A DNA stretch of 64,000 nucleotides. Source: Mycetohabitans endofungorum. GTDB taxonomy: Bacteria; Pseudomonadota; Gammaproteobacteria; Burkholderiales; Burkholderiaceae. Below, piece by piece: positions 37,635-44,726 of the stretch (position 1 is the first letter of the stretch; each line of letters opens with the position of its first letter). Below the pieces are notes generated by a model. That model had not been told where the DNA came from. It did no database searches and was given only the letters and a program-made list of their open reading frames with translations. The position numbers and the translations under genes are program-made. The DNA lies in contig NZ_CP132744.1 in NCBI RefSeq assembly GCF_037477895.1, positions 2,666,001-2,730,000 on the forward strand. Reading direction: 5' to 3'.

Positions 37635-37913
37635 ATGCAGACATCGCTGACTTTCATCGCGCTCGCCGCCTATCTATGCACACTACTGCGGTTACTCGCT
37701 TACCGTCGGCAAGGTGCGCGGTACCGCAAGTGCATGTCATGGCTCGCGTGGATATTCATGGCTACGTTGGGCGGTACCGCCATCGATCTAGCGCTTCACA
37801 ACAGGCCCATTGATCTATTCGATGCCGCGATGGCAGTCTTCATTGCTGGGTTCGCGTGGGCAGTACGGGGAAACGTGGCACGGTTACTGGACCAGCAGGC
37901 ACAGACGCGATGA
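37635..37913 (+). CDS. phage holin family membrane protein
   Basis: A 92-residue protein with three membrane spans (LTFIALAAYLCTLLRLLAY, CMSWLAWIFMATLGGTAIDL, FDAAMAVFIAGFAWAVRGNV) and a short basic tail. The gene follows the previous stop by one base and overlaps the endolysin start (ATGA). Position and topology suggest the holin or antiholin partner. Confidence 0.75.
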   Translation: MQTSLTFIALAAYLCTLLRLLAYRRQGARYRKCMSWLAWIFMATLGGTAIDLALHNRPIDLFDAAMAVFIAGFAWAVRGNVARLLDQQAQTR

Positions 37914-38716
37914 AGATTCTGCGTCTGGGCGATCAAGGGCAAGACGTCGCACTGCTACAGCGGCGGCTGATCCGCGCCGGCTACGGGCCGCAACTCACGC
38001 ATGTGTACGACGCCGCAACTGAGGCGGCCGTCACGGCCTTGCAGATTCACACCGGCCTTGTCGTCGATGGCATCGCCGGACCGAAGACCCTGAACGCACT
38101 GGCGCGCGGCGAGCGAGACTCAAAGCACCTGACTGACGCGGATCTGCAGCGCGCAGTCCACACGCTCGGCGTGTCCATGGCTTGCATTCGCGCAGTCAAC
38201 GAAGTCGAATCGCGCGGCGCCGGTTTTTTGCCCGACGGCAGACCCACGATTCTGTTCGAGCGGCACGTGTTTTGGCAGCGACTGAAGGCGCGCCAGCTGG
38301 ATCCGGCACCGCTCACGGCGAAACACCCAAACATCGTCGCCCCGGTGCGCGGCGGCTACCACGGTGGCGCGGCGGAGTACACGCGGCTGGCGATCGCCGC
38401 TCAAATCGAGTCAGTCGCTGCACATGAGTCGGCCAGCTGGGGCGCGTTTCAGATACTGGGCCAGCATTGGGCGCGGCTCGGCTACGCGAGCGTCGACGAT
38501 TTCGTCGATCGCATGCAGGCAAACGAGGCCGAGCAGCTGGACGCGTTCGTGCGCTTCGTAGCGGCAGACCGACGGCTGCTCGCTGCGTTGCGTGGCCGTC
38601 GATGGGTGCAGTTTGCGCGGCTCTACAACGGCCCCGGTTATAGCCGCAATCTGTATGACACCAAGCTTGCGCAAGCCTATCGCAAGTACGCGCGGGCCAC
38701 CGAACTCGCCGCATGA
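37910..38716 (+). CDS. endolysin: peptidoglycan-binding plus N-acetylmuramidase (DUF3380)
   Basis: A 268-residue lytic enzyme. Residues 1-65 are a PG-binding-1 domain (LRLGDQGQDVALLQRRLIRA and VVDGIAGPKTLNALA). The rest is the DUF3380 muramidase: VNEVESRGAGFLPDGRPTIL with the catalytic Glu, FERHVFW, SWGAFQILGQHW and LYNGPGYSRNLYDTKLAQAY. No signal peptide, so export needs the holin. ATG at 37910 overlaps the preceding stop. Confidence 0.93.
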   Translation: MKILRLGDQGQDVALLQRRLIRAGYGPQLTHVYDAATEAAVTALQIHTGLVVDGIAGPKTLNALARGERDSKHLTDADLQRAVHTLGVSMACIRAVNEVESRGAGFLPDGRPTILFERHVFWQRLKARQLDPAPLTAKHPNIVAPVRGGYHGGAAEYTRLAIAAQIESVAAHESASWGAFQILGQHWARLGYASVDDFVDRMQANEAEQLDAFVRFVAADRRLLAALRGRRWVQFARLYNGPGYSRNLYDTKLAQAYRKYARATELAA

Positions 38717-38726
38717 AGGAGACCGC

Positions 38727-39167
38727 ATGAGATGGGCGCCTTTTCGATGGACGCTGGCCGCCGCCGCGCTGCTGGCGATGGTTACCGAGTGGCACGTCAT
38801 CCGTACATTGCACGTGCAACTGGATGGGGCGCGCACCGCTGAACAGCATGCCATCCAAATGAGCCTCGAGCGTGACGCGATTATCGAGCGACTGTTGCGC
38901 GATGCACGCGAGAAAGACGCGCAGCGTGCGCAACTCGAACGCACGCGCGCGGCGATCAACACGACGCTCGCAGCCTACCAAAAGGCCTTTCGGAGATTGA
39001 TCGATGACAACCAGGCCGTTCGCTCCTGGGCCGCTACTGCTCTGCCTGACGATGTTGTGCGCCTGCACGCCTGCCCCGCCATTACCGGCGCCAAAGATTA
39101 CACTGAACGAATGCGCACGCGTGTCACCGTGCACGATGCCGTCAATGGCGCCGCGCACGAACGGTGA
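38727..39167 (+). CDS. Rz-like i-spanin (LysB)
   Basis: A 146-residue type II membrane protein. An N-terminal transmembrane helix (RWTLAAAALLAMVTEWHVIR) is followed by a coiled-coil periplasmic domain (ALERDAIIERLLRDAREKDAQRAQL region). With Rz1 it fuses inner and outer membranes in the last step of lysis. AAGGAGACCGC precedes ATG 38727. The Rz1 gene is embedded in another frame. Confidence 0.88.
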   Translation: MRWAPFRWTLAAAALLAMVTEWHVIRTLHVQLDGARTAEQHAIQMSLERDAIIERLLRDAREKDAQRAQLERTRAAINTTLAAYQKAFRRLIDDNQAVRSWAATALPDDVVRLHACPAITGAKDYTERMRTRVTVHDAVNGAAHER

Positions 39168-39267
39168 ATTGGCTGAGTCGCTGAGCGCGGCCCGCGCCGC
39201 GTGGGCCGCCTGTGCTGCGCAGGTTGACATGATCGTCAAGTGTCAGGTTGCCCATCGCGATGAATAA
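39004..39267 (+). CDS. Rz1-like o-spanin lipoprotein, embedded out of frame in Rz
   Basis: An 87-residue protein starting MTTRPFAPGPLLLCLTMLCA with lipobox LCAC and a following Pro-rich TPAPPLPAP, the signature of Rz1. Its first 164 bases lie within the Rz gene in a different frame, the classic nested arrangement of spanins. Its stop overlaps the start of gpR. Confidence 0.85.
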   Translation: MTTRPFAPGPLLLCLTMLCACTPAPPLPAPKITLNECARVSPCTMPSMAPRTNGELAESLSAARAAWAACAAQVDMIVKCQVAHRDE

Positions 39268-39694
39268 GCCAGCGAGCTTGCGCGCTGCGCTCGTGGCCGC
39301 CCTTCCGCCCTTGCAATCGGCACCCGACGCGTTGAGCGTATTCATTGACCACGGCACGCTAGTGGCCACCGGTACGCACTCGCTATCGTTTGAGTATCGG
39401 TATGTACTGAATGTGCTGCTCCTGGACTATGCAGGCGACGCCGATGCGGTGATGGTAGCCATCATTGAATGGGTACGTGCGAACCAGCCCGATTTGGTCA
39501 CCCATGCCGAGGCACGCGAGGACGGCATCACGTTCGAGGTGGATCTACTGAATCACGAAACGGCGGATCTATCGATCAAGCTTAAACTCACCGAGAGCGT
39601 CGTGGTGCGCACCGATGCATCGGGCCGACGCGTGATTGAGCATGTCAACGAGACGCTAGCCGAGGCAGTGATACCGGGGGCCGTACAGCCGTGA
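39260..39694 (+). CDS. R: tail completion protein (P2 gpR-like)
   Basis: A 144-residue protein. MNKPASLRAALVAALPPLQS, GTHSLSFEYRYVLNVLLLDY and VIEWVRANQPDL-like sequence match P2 gpR, needed to finish the tail tip that joins the head. ATG at 39260 overlaps the Rz1 stop; its own stop overlaps the gpS GTG. Confidence 0.92.
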   Translation: MNKPASLRAALVAALPPLQSAPDALSVFIDHGTLVATGTHSLSFEYRYVLNVLLLDYAGDADAVMVAIIEWVRANQPDLVTHAEAREDGITFEVDLLNHETADLSIKLKLTESVVVRTDASGRRVIEHVNETLAEAVIPGAVQP

Positions 39695-40152
39695 ACGAAC
39701 TCACGACACTTGAACACTGGGCCGGCGCGCTGCTTGCGCGACTATCACCGGCCGCACGCCGCGCTGCACTGCACGACGTGGCGCGGGCGCTGCGGCAGGC
39801 GCAAAAAGCGCGCATTGCTGCGCAACGCAATCCCGATGGCACCGCGTACGCGCCACGTAAGGCGCGTACCAGCGCCCCGCGACTGCGTAACAAGCGCGGG
39901 CGAATTAAGCGTACGATGTTTGTGAAGTTGCGCACCGCGCGGCTAATGCGCACCGAGGTGAACAAGCATGAACTAGCCGTCGGATTCGTTGGCCGTGCCT
40001 CGCGCATCGCCCGCGTACACCAGTTCGGCGAACGCGAGCAGGTTGCACCACGTGGACCGTACCATCGCTATCCGGCGCGCCGGCTACTTGGCTTGACCGA
40101 CGCCGAGCGAAGGCTGATTCGCGAGCGACTGCTGGCCCATATAGGTCGATAA
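39691..40152 (+). CDS. S: tail completion protein (P2 gpS-like)
   Basis: A 153-residue basic protein starting at GTG 39691 (MNELTTLEHWAGALLARLSP). The segments RIAAQRNPDGTAYAPRK and VHQFGEREQVAPRGPYHRYP are conserved in phage virion morphogenesis proteins of the gpS family. It is the last late gene before the inserted F-box gene. Confidence 0.93.
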   Translation: MNELTTLEHWAGALLARLSPAARRAALHDVARALRQAQKARIAAQRNPDGTAYAPRKARTSAPRLRNKRGRIKRTMFVKLRTARLMRTEVNKHELAVGFVGRASRIARVHQFGEREQVAPRGPYHRYPARRLLGLTDAERRLIRERLLAHIGR

Positions 40153-40308
40153 CTGGCTGCTTCTGCATGCCATGGCCCCTAGCTGGTTAACCCGTTACTT
40201 CTGCTCGACCCGCCAACGGCTGTGCGCCGTCATGGCTTAGCCTAAGGTCCTAATCGACAACGCGTGATCCGCCTAAAATCTAGCGAGTGCGGCTCATGAT
40301 TATGTTTA

Positions 40309-40332
40309 TTCGCCTGCTTTCATCTACATTAC
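40309..40332 (+). promoter_or_regulatory. weak hrpII-box-like sequence upstream of the F-box gene
   Basis: TTCG (40309-40312), 16 bases, then TTAC (40329-40332). The HrpB-controlled hrpII box of Ralstonia and Burkholderia type III secretion genes is TTCG-N16-TTCG; here the second half has two mismatches. It lies 49 bases before the GTG. Suggestive only. Confidence 0.2.
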
Positions 40333-40357
40333 GGCGCGGCATCGCTTTGCGCTGCGT

Positions 40358-41794
40358 GTGTCTAACCTCTTGCTGAACTTGCGAATGGACTTCGATCTAA
40401 ATGCTGCTTTAAACCATCACCAGGCCTACATCTGCGCGTTGGAAACGTGCCCGCAATCCGCCGCGTCAGCACCACCGCCATTGAAGCCGCCAAGCAGTGC
40501 CTTGACTAACACGTCAGCCAGCCGGCGCACGACATACCGCGACTTGCCAGCCGAAATTCTTCAACAAGTGGCTGATCACATGCCGGCTGACGACATCGGC
40601 AATCTGTCAACGGTGAACAGCCAGACCTATCAAGCGCTGCAAGAAAGGCGACTGAGCTGGCTCTGCCACCAACGCATTTCCCATATCAGTGCACTGAATC
40701 GCACGTCGGTACAACAGTTATTGATCGAAATTGAGCGTATTGGCACCGACTTCCTGCGCGCTGAATTGCTTCAGGCGCTGTGGCTACGGATAAAAAAACA
40801 GTACGTAGTGAAGCCCGAGGTATTCATACCGGTCTTCCAAGCCGCAGGCCGTATTCCGAAGCAAGGCTTGCAGGTACAAAAAGACATGATTAAGGGCATA
40901 CGGGCGATTCCGATCCAGCACCAACGCAATATGTACAGGTTCGTATATGCAGACGCCGAACGACGCTCCCCTGAACAGGGCAGTACCTGGGGGGCGGTTG
41001 CGTCGCTGCTAGACAGCTACGTTTATGAAGCGCAGTTTGACCCACCGCAGATTGAAAGCGAATATCGGGCTTTTCTGGGCCGACTTCCCGCATTGGACAC
41101 ATCCGGACAAGCGGAATTGATAGCGGCATTAGCCACACAGCTGGGAGCATTCTCAAATCGTCCCTCGCCCGAATATCCTCCTCATAGTAATGCTTTTACA
41201 AGCGCGACAATTATTGAATTATACGAAACACTGTTCCAATGGATGCAACGCCTGCCAGCGTCGCATCGGGGCGCGCCAATCGGCGAACTAGCCAATCGAG
41301 TATGGATGTTGCCAAAGGCACAAAGGCCAGTGTACCTCGCCCATCTACGGCATTTGACGTTGTCACTGCCGGATCATCAATTAGGCAGCGCGTTACACTA
41401 CCTACCAGGTGCTGTAATGATGCTTCTACCACCCGATCAACATGCGCATGAGCTTTCGCTGCTCGAACCCGCCCTGCAGCGCGTGCTACCTGCACAGCGC
41501 GATCTAGTGGTTCTCGGGCTGCTTGAAGAAACATCGCGGTTGAACGACGTGCTGTTAAAGCAGGTATGGCAGCGCGCAATGCGCTTGCTGGACGGCAGCA
41601 AGGGACCCGGCATAGCGGAAGCGTTCCACCATATCCACATATGGACTGGACTGAAACTCAATAGCCAGCAATGGGAAGCCGCAAAAACTGAAATGAAGGC
41701 CTTCTTCGCGCGTAACCAATTCGATCAGGCAACCTACAATGAGATGCTGAACTCTGATAACTATAGTTGGTTCCGCATGTATCAGACACCGTAA
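40358..41794 (+). CDS. F-box protein with LP-initiated helical repeats, putative secreted effector
   Basis: A 478-residue protein with no phage function. Residues 33-58 are Ser/Pro/Thr/Ala-rich, as in type III secretion leaders. Residues 60-102 form an F-box: YRDLPAEILQQVADHMPADD then IGNLSTVNSQTYQALQERRL, with the LP-x-E-I core that binds SKP1. The remainder is helical; LP dipeptides at 299, 318, 337, 357 and 377 start regular 19-20 residue units, and IP at 166 and 184 may begin an earlier set. F-box proteins bring targets to eukaryotic SCF ubiquitin ligases, so the function would be in a host cell. The gene is AT-richer than its neighbours and sits between tail genes S and V. Start GTG 40358 or ATG 40385; neither has a good ribosome-binding site. 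Confidence 0.75.
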   Translation: MSNLLLNLRMDFDLNAALNHHQAYICALETCPQSAASAPPPLKPPSSALTNTSASRRTTYRDLPAEILQQVADHMPADDIGNLSTVNSQTYQALQERRLSWLCHQRISHISALNRTSVQQLLIEIERIGTDFLRAELLQALWLRIKKQYVVKPEVFIPVFQAAGRIPKQGLQVQKDMIKGIRAIPIQHQRNMYRFVYADAERRSPEQGSTWGAVASLLDSYVYEAQFDPPQIESEYRAFLGRLPALDTSGQAELIAALATQLGAFSNRPSPEYPPHSNAFTSATIIELYETLFQWMQRLPASHRGAPIGELANRVWMLPKAQRPVYLAHLRHLTLSLPDHQLGSALHYLPGAVMMLLPPDQHAHELSLLEPALQRVLPAQRDLVVLGLLEETSRLNDVLLKQVWQRAMRLLDGSKGPGIAEAFHHIHIWTGLKLNSQQWEAAKTEMKAFFARNQFDQATYNEMLNSDNYSWFRMYQTP

Positions 41795-42079
41795 TTGGCT
41801 TGCGGCCGCGATGCTGCACCAAAACGCCCACGCGCGCTGGTCCATGTTGTCACACTCAAAATTCTCATAGACCGCCTTTTTGCCACCGTGGATGTACTTG
41901 CGCATCGGCGGCTGTGCACGCGTGCTCGCATGCAAGCCGCCCGACGAATACGGCGGGTCAGTGAGAACCATATCGATCGACTGGTCGGGCAATTCGCGTG
42001 CAAAGTGCAGTGCGTCGCTCGGATGCAGTCGATTGACGATCTCAGACAGCGCGTTGGAACAGATAGACGTAGAACTCAT
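41795..42079 (-). pseudogene. phage DNA adenine methyltransferase, truncated by the F-box insertion
   Basis: From ATG 42079 the minus strand encodes MSSTSICSNALSEIVNRLHP, then ALHFARELPDQSIDMVLTDP-PY (the DPPY catalytic motif at residues 41-44) and AVYENFECDNMDQRAWAFW. Homology to phage N6-adenine methyltransferases ends at about 41795, exactly where the F-box gene stops; the frame then continues antisense to it until 41555. The C-terminal two-thirds, including the SAM-binding motif, are missing. Methylase genes occur at this place in related Burkholderia P2-like phages (from memory). Confidence 0.7.
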
Positions 42080-42218
42080 GCGAATCAAGCGATAAAGCCC
42101 GATGGGGCCGCATTGTCTGATCGGTGCACGTGCCGCTGCACGATGCGCCGGCTGTGTGGGCCGCCGCGACACAGGCCAATGCGTGCACCGCGCTCACGCG
42201 CCCGGCAACATGGGCGAC

Positions 42219-42920
42219 ATGGATGCCAATGAACTGTGTCGCCTGATCGTCAATCTGATCCGCAAGGGTGTGGTGCTGGATGTCAATTGCGCGAGTTGCC
42301 CGCCAACCTGCCGTGTGGCCGTCGGTGACGCAACCGATGCGCAAGGCGCAGGCTTGCAGACCAATTGGATTCCGTGGATAACGCTCGCGGCCGGCACCAC
42401 ACGCGAGTGGCTGCCGCCCACGAAGGGCGAGCAAGTGCTGCTGCTGTGCCCGATGGGCGACCCTGCACAAGGCGTCGCGCTGCGCGGGCTGTTTTCCGAC
42501 TGCGTTGACACGCCGTCGCGTGATCCGGCCGTGCACACGCGCGTGTATCCGGATGGCGCATGCGTTCGCTACGACCATGCGAGCCACACACTGAGCGCCA
42601 CGTTGCCTGACGGCGCCTGTGTACAAATCGTGTCGCCCGCTTCCGTCACCGTGCACACGGGCACCGCGATCGTCAAAGCCGATTGCATCACGCTCGACGC
42701 CGAGCAAACCACTTGCACCGGCGCGCTGCTCGTTCAAGGCCCCTTCACGTTCGAATCGGGTATGACGGGGCAGGGCGGCCAAGACAGCGGATCCGGCGCG
42801 ACGATGACCATCGATGGACAAGCGCACTTCACCGGCGACGTCACGTCACAAGGCGTAAGCCTGCCACGTCACACGCACCGCGATCAGGGCGACGGGCAAC
42901 TGGTGAGCGCGCCGCAATGA
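42219..42920 (+). CDS. V: baseplate spike protein (P2 gpV-like)
   Basis: A 233-residue membrane-piercing spike. An N-terminal OB-like domain (DANELCRLIVNLIRKGVVLD, WLPPTKGEQVLLLCPMGDPA) leads to a beta-helix with repeated short strands and a C-terminal HTHRD iron-binding tip motif (LPRHTHRDQGDG). Start at 42219 (MDANELCRL); 42210 (MGDMDAN) is possible. The stop overlaps gpW. Confidence 0.92.
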   Translation: MDANELCRLIVNLIRKGVVLDVNCASCPPTCRVAVGDATDAQGAGLQTNWIPWITLAAGTTREWLPPTKGEQVLLLCPMGDPAQGVALRGLFSDCVDTPSRDPAVHTRVYPDGACVRYDHASHTLSATLPDGACVQIVSPASVTVHTGTAIVKADCITLDAEQTTCTGALLVQGPFTFESGMTGQGGQDSGSGATMTIDGQAHFTGDVTSQGVSLPRHTHRDQGDGQLVSAPQ

Positions 42921-43288
42921 AAGGCATGAACGCGACCACGGGACGCACCGTCACCGGCTTGGCCCACCTGTACCAGTCGATTGCGCGCATCATCACCACG
43001 CCGCTGGGCACGTGTCTTCAGCGCCGCACATTCGGCTCGGACGTACCAGAACACGTTGACGCGCCCAACAACGGCACGACGCGCACGCGGCTGTACGCGG
43101 CGATTGCCACCGCACTGATGCGTTGGGAGCCACGACTAATCCTCACGCGCGTGCAGCTCAGCGGCGAGCCTGCCGAAATGCGAGCGGGCAGGCAGATGGT
43201 CGATATTGAAGGCATGACGGCCGAGACCGGCGAAGCGTTCAGTGTGCGTGTGCCGATGTCCGCTTCGGGTTCGGAGCGCCGCGCATGA
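42917..43288 (+). CDS. W: baseplate protein (P2 gpW-like, gp25 fold)
   Basis: A 123-residue gp25/IraD-like lysozyme-fold baseplate component: TGLAHLYQSIARIITTPLGT and CLQRRTFGSDVPEHVDAPNN, then ATALMRWEPRLILTRVQLSG. The PLGTR-(M/Q)RR-FGS-(D/L) motif is conserved. ATG overlaps the gpV stop; stop overlaps the gpJ start. Confidence 0.93.
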   Translation: MKGMNATTGRTVTGLAHLYQSIARIITTPLGTCLQRRTFGSDVPEHVDAPNNGTTRTRLYAAIATALMRWEPRLILTRVQLSGEPAEMRAGRQMVDIEGMTAETGEAFSVRVPMSASGSERRA

Positions 43289-44190
43289 GCACCACCCCGA
43301 TTGACCTGTCGCAGCTGCCCGCGCCCGATGTCATCGAGCCGCTCGATTACGAGACGCTGCTCGCGCAACGCAAGGCGCGGCTGATTGCGCTGTACCCGCC
43401 CGACGAACAAGCACAGGTTGCCGCGACGCTCGCGCTCGAGTCCGAGCCGATGGTCAAGCTGTTGCAGGAAAGCGCGTACCGTGAACTGATACTGCGCCAG
43501 CGCGTGAACGATGCGGCGCGCGCGTTGCTGCTCGCGTACGCGACTGGTGCCACGTTAGACCACTTGGGGGCACTGTTCGATGTCAAGCGGCTGCTCATTT
43601 CCGCCGGCGACCCTCAAGCCGGTCGCGATCCGGTGTATGAGGATTGCGACGATTACCGCGAGCGTATCCAACTGGCCCCACGCGGCTTCTCGGTCGCCGG
43701 CCCGCTTGATGCGTACGTTTTCCACGCACGCTCGGCCGATGGCCGCGTGCTGTCAGCCGACGCATACAGCCCGTCGCCGTGCGTGATGGTCGTCACCATT
43801 TTGTCGCGCGAAGGCGACGGCACGGCCAGCGACGCGCTGCTGGCCGTCGTGCGCGAAGCATTGGAAAAAAAGCGCCCGCAAACGGACGAAGTGATCGTGC
43901 GCAGCGCCAAGATTGTCCCCTACACGATTCGCGCGACGCTGAAATTCTTTAGTGGCCCAGACCGCGCGGTGGCCCTCGCAGAAGCGAACCGGCGCACCGC
44001 GCAATTCGCGCGCGACATGCATCGCATCGGCCGTGAGGTCACGAAAGATGGGTTGTATGCGTCGATGCGCGTGGCCGGCGTGCAGAAAGTGTTGCTCGAC
44101 ACCCCCGCTGACGGCGTAGCGGTGGCCCGCGATGAAGCGGCCTATTGCACCGGCATTGAGCTCATCGACGGTGGGGTGGCCAATGAGTGA
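43285..44190 (+). CDS. J: baseplate wedge protein (P2 gpJ-like)
   Basis: A 301-residue wedge subunit, the same length as P2 gpJ. Family blocks: PDVIEPLDYETLLAQRKARL, LRQRVNDAARALLLAYATGA and LDHLGALFDVKRL, then QLAPRGFSVAGPLDAYVFHA. The stop overlaps the start of gene I. Confidence 0.94.
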   Translation: MSTTPIDLSQLPAPDVIEPLDYETLLAQRKARLIALYPPDEQAQVAATLALESEPMVKLLQESAYRELILRQRVNDAARALLLAYATGATLDHLGALFDVKRLLISAGDPQAGRDPVYEDCDDYRERIQLAPRGFSVAGPLDAYVFHARSADGRVLSADAYSPSPCVMVVTILSREGDGTASDALLAVVREALEKKRPQTDEVIVRSAKIVPYTIRATLKFFSGPDRAVALAEANRRTAQFARDMHRIGREVTKDGLYASMRVAGVQKVLLDTPADGVAVARDEAAYCTGIELIDGGVANE

Positions 44191-44725
44191 GCTGCTACCA
44201 CCGAGTGCGACGCGACTGGAGCGGCGTCTTGCCACCACGAATGCACGCCTGTCGGACATCGCAGTGCCGCTGAGCACGCTGATGAACGCCGACGCGGTGC
44301 CGCTCTCGTTACTGCCGTGGCTGGCGTGGCACCTGGGTGTCGACACGTGAAAGGACTATTGGCCTGAATCGGTCAAACGCGCGCGCGTGCGCAGCGCGAT
44401 TCGCATCGCCCGCCAAAAGGGCACGGCCGAAGCCGTGCGGCAAGTGTGCGCGTCGTTTGGCGCGCATGTCGCGATGCGTGAATGGTTCGAGCAGACACCG
44501 CGGGGCAAGCCCGGCACGTTCGAGATTGTCATGACCGTGGGCGAGCGCGGCGACCTGCCCTGTACGGCGCAGTACGTGGCCGACATCATCGCCGAAGTGG
44601 ATCGCGTCAAGCGCGGCAGCGCGCACTACACGTTCACGCAGCACACGGTGCGCGCCGGAACCGTGGCCGTGGTCGCAGCGACCCGCATTGGGCTGTACCG
44701 GCGTCTTTTTCTCTCGGATGTTTGA
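44183..44725 (+). pseudogene. I: tail protein I (P2 gpI-like), interrupted by an in-frame TGA
   Basis: One frame of 181 codons encodes the entire gpI homologue except that codon 56 (44348-44350) is TGA: MSELLPPSATRLERRLATTN ... LPWLAWHLGVDT, stop, KDYWPESVKRARVRSAIRIA ... LYRRLFLSDV. The family motif at this place is W-H-(L/I)-x-V-D-x-W-D-x-(Y/W)-W, so the stop replaces a Trp TGG by one base. No frameshift. Unless the stop is read through, tail assembly would fail at the baseplate wedge. Confidence 0.85.
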
Positions 44726-44726
44726 C

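Noticed and set aside
42153..42173. TGTGT-N11-ACACA dyad as an Ogr binding site ahead of gpV
   Set aside because: P2 Ogr sites are TGT-N12-ACA centred near -55; the spacing here differs and would put the transcript start at the gpV ATG.
44348..44350. TGA in gene I as a selenocysteine codon
   Set aside because: The aligned residue is Trp in gpI proteins and no SECIS-like hairpin is evident directly downstream.
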